NCBI RefSeq assembly: GCF_023716945.1
Contig: NZ_JAMQQF010000003.1
Span: 16,966-80,965 of the forward strand
DNA: 64,000 bases
Source: Frankia sp. AiPs1
GTDB taxonomy: Bacteria > Actinomycetota > Actinomycetes > Frankiales > Frankiaceae
Direction of reading: 5' to 3'
Made by a program: the position numbers and the translations under genes. This document shows, piece by piece, positions 25,444-32,579 of the stretch. The notes under the pieces are model-generated. The model saw only the letters and a program-made list of their open reading frames with translations, was not told the origin of the DNA and did no database searches. Within the stretch, counting starts at the first letter, position 1. Each line of letters opens with the position of its first letter.

Positions 25444-27149
25444 CAGGGCGTGGTCGTCATCGTGCCTCGGTTCGGTGGCGTGTGCCGTGCAGGCCGCGGG
25501 CACGGCACACCGACACCGACGCCGCGGCGGAGCAGAGCCCAGGACCGCGCGATCAGGCGACGTCGGTGACACGTCAACGTCGGCGGCTTCTGCTGCTGAT
25601 GGCGCTCGCGGTGCTGGTGATAGCAGCCGGCGTTGTGGAGTGGATAGTCCTGCGCGGCGCTGGTAACGGCGGGCCGCCGCCGGTGGCGCCTGGGTGCGGG
25701 CAGCCGGGGCTGATCTGTGCCCCCGGTCCGGGAGGGGAGATGCTGGCGTTCCAGCCGGCGGCCGGCGCGTGGACCGGTGGGGACGCGGGCGGGGGGCTGA
25801 CGGAGGGGCCTGCCTTGCCGGCGGCGGGTTCGGGTTTTGTGGCGCAGCGCGCGATCTCAGCGCCTTCGTTGGGCGGTCTGCTGGGACGGGGCGTTGGAGG
25901 CGGCGTCTCGGGGCTGATGTCCGCCGCAGCGCAGGCGGTCGCCTCCTGGATGGCCAGCAGTCTGGTGGCGTCGTCCCGGTCGATGCTGACGGGCCTTCTT
26001 GGGGCGTCGACGAATCCGCGTGTGACGGCGGCGGCATTCATCGGCCACGACGGCGCCTATCGCGACGTGGCGTCGTTCGCGAGCCTCATCCTCGTCGCTT
26101 TCGTGAGCCTCGGTGTCGCACAGGGGATGTGGTCCGGGGAGCCGGGGCAGGCGCTGCTGCGGCTGGTGCGTGATGTGCCAGTGGCCGTGCTGGCAATTCT
26201 TGTATTCCCCTGGATTACCGACCAGATGATCATTCTGTCGGATGTGATGTCTACGTGGATGCTGCCCTCGGGGAAATACGCCGCGGAGAACGTGGGAAAA
26301 GCGATCCTGCCGTATACGGCCGCTCCCGGTGGGAATATCGGGGTTCTGCTGCTGAACCAGCTGGTGTTCTTCGCAATCGCGATGATCTATTTGGAGCTGG
26401 TGGTGCGGACCGCGTTGACTTATGTTGCGGTGGCGCTCGCGCCGTTGTCATTCATGACAATGACGACATCGGCGGGCCGGGCGGCCGCGCGCAAGGCCAT
26501 AGAACTCGTCGTCGCCGTCGTCATGATCAAGCCGGGGATTTTTCTCGTGCTGCGGATCGGCATCGACCTGACGGGTGTGGCGCGGGGACCGAGCTCGACA
26601 GACGGGAGTGACTGGGGAGGTATTTTCCTGGGGATGGGGATCGCCGGGGTCGCGGCATTCATGCCGTGGATTATCTGGCGGCTGATCCCGTCGATGGAGC
26701 AGGCGGCCATCACCCAGGGCCTGTCTCGGGCGCCGTTCCGTGCGGGGATGCAGGCGATGCAGACGGCCTATTTCGGCTCGTCGCTGGCGTCGTCGTTGGC
26801 ACGGGCGGGGGGACGCAGCGCTCCGGGGGGTGCTGGGGCACGCGGTGCAGGGGCTGCGGGCAGCGGAGGCGGGCTCGGGGCGTCACGCAGCCTGGCCACG
26901 CGCTTCGATGGCGGGTCGAGCGGCAGCGAGAAGCCGTTGGTCCGCACCGGTACCCCGGCTGCGGGCGCACGGCGCCCGGATGCTGCCGGCGGCAAAGGGA
27001 CGCCAGCACCGAGTCCACGACCGACACCGGGCGCAGCGGGCCGCAGACTGGTCGATCCGGATCAGCCTGCCGAGCCCGGGGCGGGACCCTCGCCTCCTCG
27101 CCGCCCGGGGGCGCGCCGTCGCCCTGATTCCCCGGGAGGTGGCCGGTGA
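25440..27149 (+). CDS. polytopic TrbL/VirB6-like conjugation membrane protein
   Basis: 569 residues. The start at 25440 overlaps the previous stop (ATGA). One helix near the N-terminus (LLLLMALAVLVIAAGVVEWIVL), then five or more helices between residues ~210 and 430 (SFASLILVAFVSLGVAQ, VLAILVFPWITDQMII, AIAMIYLELVVRTALTYVAVALAPL). The C-terminal ~150 residues are Gly/Ala/Pro-rich and disordered. This matches VirB6/TrbL channel proteins and the SCO6881-type proteins of actinobacterial conjugation operons. Likely forms the inner-membrane channel. Confidence 0.82.
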   Translation: MTGRGRHRASVRWRVPCRPRARHTDTDAAAEQSPGPRDQATSVTRQRRRLLLLMALAVLVIAAGVVEWIVLRGAGNGGPPPVAPGCGQPGLICAPGPGGEMLAFQPAAGAWTGGDAGGGLTEGPALPAAGSGFVAQRAISAPSLGGLLGRGVGGGVSGLMSAAAQAVASWMASSLVASSRSMLTGLLGASTNPRVTAAAFIGHDGAYRDVASFASLILVAFVSLGVAQGMWSGEPGQALLRLVRDVPVAVLAILVFPWITDQMIILSDVMSTWMLPSGKYAAENVGKAILPYTAAPGGNIGVLLLNQLVFFAIAMIYLELVVRTALTYVAVALAPLSFMTMTTSAGRAAARKAIELVVAVVMIKPGIFLVLRIGIDLTGVARGPSSTDGSDWGGIFLGMGIAGVAAFMPWIIWRLIPSMEQAAITQGLSRAPFRAGMQAMQTAYFGSSLASSLARAGGRSAPGGAGARGAGAAGSGGGLGASRSLATRFDGGSSGSEKPLVRTGTPAAGARRPDAAGGKGTPAPSPRPTPGAAGRRLVDPDQPAEPGAGPSPPRRPGARRRPDSPGGGR

Positions 27150-28687
27150 GCGACCCCTCCGCGCCGGTGTACCGGCTGACGCGACGCCGCGGCGGGGCGG
27201 CGTTGCTGGGGCTCGCTCCGATTCCGCTGGTTCTGCTCACCGTCGGGGTCGTCACGCTGATCGTCTCGCCGCTGGTCGGGGCCTTGGCCGTGGGTGTTCT
27301 CGTCGCGGTCGTCTGCGGCCTGCTGGCGATCCTGCCCGCGCCAGGTGGCCCGCTGTATCAGATGCTGCCGCTGGCCGTCCGTCATCTGACTCGGCGGGTG
27401 GTGGGGGGCGACCGGTGGACCGCGTCGCTGCCCTTGCTGAGCGGGACCGCAGCCGTCCGCGCGGGAAGGGCGACCGACGATGGGGAACTGTTGCCGCCGC
27501 TGCTGCGCGGTCTGGACATCGTCGCGGTTCCTCGTGCGGCGGCCAGTGGGGCCGCGGGCACGGTGGCCCCGATCGGGCTGGTTCGGGATCGGCGTGGTGG
27601 GACGCTGACCGCGGTGCTCGCGGCCCGGGGCGGCGCGTTCGCGTTACTCGACCCCGCCGAGCAGCATCAGCGGCTGTCCGCCTGGGCGGCGATTCTTTCC
27701 CACGCGGCCCGTGACCCTGCGCTGGTCCGTCTGGGCTGGACGCTGTGCTCGGCCCCCGCCCCGTTGACCGATCATCACCGCTGGCTCGCCGAACGCGTGC
27801 GCGAGACGCCTGCAGGCGATGGGTATGCACGTGCCGCCGCCGACTATCGAGCGCTGCTCGACGATGCCGGCCCCACCCTCACCCAGCATGATCTTCGTCT
27901 GTGGTTGACGATCGACACCCGGCGTCTGCCTCGGCGTACCGATCCGACGGACGCCGCGGTGCGCACGGCCCTGGCCGTGCTCGAGCAATGCCAGGACGCG
28001 GGACTGGACGTCGCCGTCCCCGACTCCCCGGTGCAGATCGCCCAGGCGTTACGGCTGCGCGCCGACCCGACGGCCGCGGCCACTGTGCCCGGAGTCCGAC
28101 GCAGCCTCGCCGAACACGCAGGTCTTGCCAGCGCACTGGCCGGCGTCCACGCAGGCCCGCTGGCACTACGCACCCATTGGGACGCGGTAGAGGTGGACAG
28201 CGTCTGGCATCGCCTTTTCTGGGTCGCGCAGTGGCCTGCCTTGGGACTGCAGCCAGGGTGGCTGGATCCTCTGCTGATCCACGCCGAGGGCATGCGCACA
28301 CTGAGCCTGCTGTGCGAACCAGTCTCGGCGCGCCTGGCACGGCGGCGGATCACCTCCGATGCCGTGCAGGTCGAGTCCGCCGTCGCCGCTCGCGAGAAGT
28401 ACGGCTTTCGCGTCCCGACGCACCTCGCCAACGCACAGGCCGCCGTCGACCAGCGCGAGATCGAGCTGCACGGCGGCCATAGCGAGTACGGCTACCTCGC
28501 CCTCGTCGACGTCGCCGCGGCCACCCACGACGAGCTCGATCAGGCCAGCCGGCGCCTGGCCGACCGCGCCGCGCAGACCGGCATCACCGAACTACGTCCC
28601 CTGCACGGCCGGCATGACCTGGCCTGGGCCGCGAGCCTGCCGGTGGGCCGCGGCCCCGGACGTGGACTGCGCGCCGCTGTCCACTGA
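27146..28687 (+). CDS. SCO6880-like conjugation protein (VirB3/VirB4 N-terminal type)
   Basis: 513 residues from a GTG overlapping the previous stop (GTGA). Two membrane helices near residues 20-65 (LLGLAPIPLVLLTVGVVTLIV, ALAVGVLVAVVCGLLAI) resemble a PrgI/VirB3 segment. A long soluble region with REKYGFRVPTHLANAQAAVDQRE and an ELHGGHSEYGYLALVDV end follows. It has no P-loop: the ATPase half is the next gene. SCO6880-type proteins are consistently paired with such ATPases in actinobacterial T4SS loci. Confidence 0.82.
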   Translation: MSDPSAPVYRLTRRRGGAALLGLAPIPLVLLTVGVVTLIVSPLVGALAVGVLVAVVCGLLAILPAPGGPLYQMLPLAVRHLTRRVVGGDRWTASLPLLSGTAAVRAGRATDDGELLPPLLRGLDIVAVPRAAASGAAGTVAPIGLVRDRRGGTLTAVLAARGGAFALLDPAEQHQRLSAWAAILSHAARDPALVRLGWTLCSAPAPLTDHHRWLAERVRETPAGDGYARAAADYRALLDDAGPTLTQHDLRLWLTIDTRRLPRRTDPTDAAVRTALAVLEQCQDAGLDVAVPDSPVQIAQALRLRADPTAAATVPGVRRSLAEHAGLASALAGVHAGPLALRTHWDAVEVDSVWHRLFWVAQWPALGLQPGWLDPLLIHAEGMRTLSLLCEPVSARLARRRITSDAVQVESAVAAREKYGFRVPTHLANAQAAVDQREIELHGGHSEYGYLALVDVAAATHDELDQASRRLADRAAQTGITELRPLHGRHDLAWAASLPVGRGPGRGLRAAVH

Positions 28688-28725
28688 CACCATGTCTCAC
28701 CCTCACGATCCGACCGGAGAGGCCC

Positions 28726-30027
28726 ATGGCCATCACCATCGAGGCATTGCGGGACTGGCGCTTCACGCTGCCGCGCGACCTTGCTACCACCGCGCACCTG
28801 TGCACGCTGTACCCGTTCACGATTCAGGCAGGATCCGGGGTCACCGGCGTCCTGCTCGGCGCGGACCGGCTCGCCGGCGGCGGCTTCTTCTTCGATCTTC
28901 ACGAGGCCTATGCCCACGGCCTCATCCAGGGACCGAACATGCTGGTCACCGGTGCCGGCGCCTACGGCAAGAGTGCTCTCACGAAAGCCCTCGTCTACCG
29001 GTCCACGGTCCTTGCGCCAACCCGGTTCACCGCGATCATCGACCCGAAGGGCGAGTGGACCGCGCTCGGCGCGGCCCTTGGCTGGGCGGTACTGCGCCTA
29101 AGCCCAGGCGGAACGGTCAGGGTGAACCCGTTCGATCTCGGCCCGGCGCGCGCAGGTGCCGCAGCCGAGGACCTGCTCGCTCACCGGGTCGGCGTCGCGA
29201 CGGCTCTGCTCACCCTGGCGCTCGGCCGCGCCGACCTGTCTCCCGGTGACCGGCGCATCCTGCATGAATGCCTGCGTCATCTCACCGCCCACAGCGGCAT
29301 TGCCAATCCGACCCTGCCGGACCTGCAGCGGATGCTCGCCGATCCGCCCGCGGTGATTGCTGACGCCCTCGACACCACCCGCGCGGACCTCGCCGAGCGG
29401 CGACGGCCGTTGCTGGACGCCGCCGCGATCCTCGTCGACGATGACCTTCGGGGCATCTGCGACACCACCACCAGTGTCGATCTTGACTGGGCGCAGACCC
29501 CTGGCCTCGTGCTGGACCTATCCGCGCTGCTGGCTCGACGGCGGACCCTGCGACTCGTGCTGACCGCGGCGGCGGGGTGGTTGCAGGGCGCGATGTACGG
29601 CGCGGTGGACCGGCGCAAACTTGTCATTCTCGACGAGGCATGGATTGCCCTTGAAGACCTGGCGATCACCCGGTTCCTGCAGGATCAGTGGCGCCTGGGC
29701 CGGCAGTGGGGCACCGCCAACATCCTGATCACCCACGCCCTGGCCGACCTGCGCAGCCAGGTCGACGACGGCGCCGCCGCCGGGAAGATCGCCGAGGGGC
29801 TGCTCACCACGACCTCGGTGCGGGTGTTCCTGCACCAGAATCCTGAGCAGATCCGGACGCTGCTCGCAGACCTAGGCCTGACCGGTACCGAAGCAACGCT
29901 GCTGCGGACGCTGCAGCCGTTTCAGGCCCTGTGGCGCGTGGGCAACACCTCAACCTTGGTCGACCATCTCATCGCCCCGTGGGAATGGGACCTGCTCGAC
30001 ACCGACCGCGCGATGAGCGCCACCTGA
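28726..30027 (+). CDS. VirB4/TraC-like ATPase
   Basis: 433 residues. P-loop GAGAYGKSALTK near 77-88 (tyrosine before GKS is unusual but fits GxxxxGK[ST]), followed by FTAIIDPKGEW; Walker B KLVILDEAWIALED near 300-312; then QWRLGRQWGTANILITHALADL and a C-terminal arginine/FLHQNPEQI region. This corresponds to the C-terminal ATPase half of VirB4. With the previous gene it makes a split VirB4. Supplies energy for assembly of the conjugation channel. 38 bases separate it from the SCO6880-like gene, with GGAGAGG as ribosome site. Confidence 0.88.
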   Translation: MAITIEALRDWRFTLPRDLATTAHLCTLYPFTIQAGSGVTGVLLGADRLAGGGFFFDLHEAYAHGLIQGPNMLVTGAGAYGKSALTKALVYRSTVLAPTRFTAIIDPKGEWTALGAALGWAVLRLSPGGTVRVNPFDLGPARAGAAAEDLLAHRVGVATALLTLALGRADLSPGDRRILHECLRHLTAHSGIANPTLPDLQRMLADPPAVIADALDTTRADLAERRRPLLDAAAILVDDDLRGICDTTTSVDLDWAQTPGLVLDLSALLARRRTLRLVLTAAAGWLQGAMYGAVDRRKLVILDEAWIALEDLAITRFLQDQWRLGRQWGTANILITHALADLRSQVDDGAAAGKIAEGLLTTTSVRVFLHQNPEQIRTLLADLGLTGTEATLLRTLQPFQALWRVGNTSTLVDHLIAPWEWDLLDTDRAMSAT

Positions 30028-30118
30028 TCGAGCCCGGCACCGAGGTCCCGTATTCCCGGCCGCGGATGCGGCGCCGACGGCCACGGACCGACGACATGCG
30101 GCAGAAAGCCTCACCACC

Positions 30119-31786
30119 ATGGATCCATCTTCCCCCGACCATCCCTTTGCCGTGTTCATCGAGGTGCATGCCGCAAGCTGGCGGTTCACCCGCGCCAGCC
30201 CGAGCGAGCCCCACATTCTCGCCGCAGAGCTGATTCATCCCTCCGCGATGTCCGGGGATCTGTTTGTCGCGCATCGGGCTGTGGCCAGTCGTCGCCGCCT
30301 GGAGGAGCAACTCGGCTTCGTGTTCCCGGAACAGGCCATGGAAGCGCTGGGTGCCATTCCCCTCAGGGCCACCTCATCCTGGGGGGCGTCCTCGCCCGAA
30401 GCCGGGTGGGTTCACCAGACCCGCTATCAGCCCTGGCGGGCCAGCACGGTGCACATCGGCGCGCAGCCTCCGGTGTCCTACGGCCGCCTGCTGCACGACA
30501 CGCCACCGCTGCGCACCTGGGAGAACGGCCCACACCGCGTCGACATCATCGCGATCACGCCCACGCGAACAGGAAGCGGCGATCCCGCTAACGCGGTGTC
30601 GTTCCGACTCTGGCACGGCGGCCAGGTTCTTGTCGCCGACGACGCGGTGCTACCGGCCACGCTGACCCTCGACGACGACACCCTTCGACTCCTCGCCGAC
30701 TACGCCGTCCATGGCCGACCGCGCAGCATGCTCACCTCGCGCCAACAGACACTGCTCGACGCCCACGGCGGCGATCTGCTCGACGTCCTCACGATCCCAC
30801 CGGAGCCGTACCCGGTGGGAACCCGCGTCACCCTGCTCTCAGACCAGGGAGACCTGCGGACCACCGGCGTGGTCGTAGACAGCATTGGGGACCCGCCGCG
30901 GTACTGCGTGCGCCCCGACGTCGCCAGCCTGCCCGGCCACCCTCTCGCCAACCACCCTGACGCCTTCCTGATCTTCTCCGCTCTCACCGCTCGAGCGACC
31001 CTGCGTCCCCAGGACACCGGGATCGAGCCCGCCGACGTGGCTGTCCTCGGCTACGGTGCCCGGGTCCGGGCTGTCGACGACCCGCACTTCGAGACCGGAA
31101 CCGTCCTACGCGCGATCGCCGTCGAGAATGCTGGCCTGTTCTACGACGTGCAGCCCGACGGCAGTCACCCACTCGTCCGCATACCCGAAGGCGACGTTGT
31201 CCCCCTCGCGGGCACGGCCTGGCAGACCCTGGACGCCCTGGTCGAGGCGCGCACCGAGGCCGGCATCCCGCTGGAGGTCGGTGAGGTACTGGTCAGCCTC
31301 GACGAATTCACAGTCGTGGAGTCCGGTCCCGCCGGGCCGCAGGTATGTCGTCCCGGCTACGGGATTCCGGCTCTGGATCCGATGTTTGGCCGGGCCTGGG
31401 CCCCCGGACCGTCCACCGATGGCCTGCCCGACCACGACCTGGAGCCCTCCACCGGCGCGCCCTACCTCGAGGTAGGAGAGGACATCGTCGTGCACGATCC
31501 CGTTCACGGGTTCCTCGCGGTCGCGCCCCCGCTCTTCGACGCCGCGCTCCGGCTGGACGCCGAGACCCTCACGCGGCTCGTCAACGAGGTGCCCGGGATC
31601 GAGGTCACCGGCATCGAGGCCCCCGCCACACTCGCCGCCCTCGCGGCTACATACAGGCACGACGTTCTCATGGAGAAGGGACCTAACGGCCCGGACCGCT
31701 ACGAGGACTGCCCGACGGAACCGGCAGACGGGCTACCGCATGACCTACCGGCAGCAATCCCAACCGAACTCGAACCCCCGTTCTGA
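30119..31786 (+). CDS. 555-residue conjugation-module accessory protein
   Basis: Unrecognised. Residues ~95-230 share a domain with the 286-residue protein at 21713 (see there). The remainder contains three similar beta-rich modules: PYPVGTRVTLLSDQGDLRTTGVVVDS, YGARVRAVDDPHFETGTVLRAI, LEVGEVLVSLDEFTVVESG and LEVGEDIVVHDPVHGFLAV. These look like repeated small barrel (SH3/KOW-like) units, an inference. No membrane helix. It follows the VirB4-like gene after 91 bases and ends the plus-strand transfer operon apart from the small protein at 31842. Confidence 0.75.
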   Translation: MDPSSPDHPFAVFIEVHAASWRFTRASPSEPHILAAELIHPSAMSGDLFVAHRAVASRRRLEEQLGFVFPEQAMEALGAIPLRATSSWGASSPEAGWVHQTRYQPWRASTVHIGAQPPVSYGRLLHDTPPLRTWENGPHRVDIIAITPTRTGSGDPANAVSFRLWHGGQVLVADDAVLPATLTLDDDTLRLLADYAVHGRPRSMLTSRQQTLLDAHGGDLLDVLTIPPEPYPVGTRVTLLSDQGDLRTTGVVVDSIGDPPRYCVRPDVASLPGHPLANHPDAFLIFSALTARATLRPQDTGIEPADVAVLGYGARVRAVDDPHFETGTVLRAIAVENAGLFYDVQPDGSHPLVRIPEGDVVPLAGTAWQTLDALVEARTEAGIPLEVGEVLVSLDEFTVVESGPAGPQVCRPGYGIPALDPMFGRAWAPGPSTDGLPDHDLEPSTGAPYLEVGEDIVVHDPVHGFLAVAPPLFDAALRLDAETLTRLVNEVPGIEVTGIEAPATLAALAATYRHDVLMEKGPNGPDRYEDCPTEPADGLPHDLPAAIPTELEPPF

Positions 31787-31841
31787 CAGTACACAGCACC
31801 TCAAAAAGAGCACCGACAGTTCGATTCGATGGAGGAATACT

Positions 31842-31982
31842 ATGGCTGGGAGAAAATCCAGGACCTCATCGCCCGATGGATGGATCCCGTTCAGCCTCAT
31901 CGCCGCACTGACCCTGCTTACTGTTTTGGCCTCTTTTGCCGCCGGATCCTGGATAGGATGGATCTCTCGTGCATTCTTCTAA
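31842..31982 (+). CDS. 46-residue single-helix membrane protein
   Basis: MAGRKSRTSSPDGWIPFSLIAALTLLTVLASFAAGSWIGW...; a basic N-terminus then one membrane helix, predicted to sit with its N-terminus inside. GGAGGA lies 6 bases before the ATG at 31842, a strong ribosome site. DNA around it is clearly less GC-rich than the neighbours. It follows the 555-residue gene by 55 bases. After it, up to about 32160, I see no gene; a short frame at 32038 encodes another hydrophobic peptide but has no ribosome site. Confidence 0.6.
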   Translation: MAGRKSRTSSPDGWIPFSLIAALTLLTVLASFAAGSWIGWISRAFF

Positions 31983-32169
31983 TCCTCGGCGGATATGAGG
32001 CCGGATCGGATTCGGGCAGAAACCCGGATCGCCGAATGTCATGGTTCATATCGTGGGGCGGCGTGTTTGTCATGATCTCAATGATCATTGATGCTGGAGT
32101 GTCACACGTCGACCTGGATCTGTGGCCTGGGGAAATTCGCCGATAGTTCCGGCGGTTTGATGGTCGATT

Positions 32170-32530
32170 ATGTCAGTGCGCCTGCATCACCAGATCTTCG
32201 TGCGGGTATGTAGCTGGCTTGTTCCTCGGTCGCACGCCGGGGTCCAAGAACGTCGAATTGCTCGCAGCGCGGCACGAGGTCGCGGGGCTGCGCCGCACCC
32301 AGACCAGGCCCCGGTGGGACTCGGTAGACCGGGCGGTCCTCGCCGCGCTCATCAGACTCCCGCCCACGACGCTGAGGGTACATTGAAGATTCTCCCGGCC
32401 CGGTCGCACGGTGGCACCGCTGTCTGATCACCAGGCATTGGACCCACCTGGAGCGGACCAGGTGGCCCCCAGCCATCCCGGTGTTCACCGTACAGATCGA
32501 ACGTCTCGCGTCCGAGAAGTCGGAGATTAC
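32170..32530 (+). mobile_element. degenerate IS transposase remnant (integrase-core type)
   Basis: Read across shifted frames, the strand gives RLHHQIFVRVCSWLV, then LLAARHEVAGLRRTQTRPRWD, then VDRAVLAALIRLPP, then RWHRCLITRHWTH, then VQIERLASEK. This follows the N-terminal region of DDE transposases of the kind reading ELLVLRHEVAVLRR...DRAVLAALIRLLP...RWHRRLVTRKWTY. Several frameshifts separate the pieces and the catalytic core is absent. I found no terminal inverted repeats. It sits at the junction between the conjugation module and the TIR gene and marks an old insertion. Confidence 0.75.
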
Positions 32531-32579
32531 CGGGCGAAAGGCCGGATCCGACCCCGCCCGACACCGGGCCCCTTCCCGT

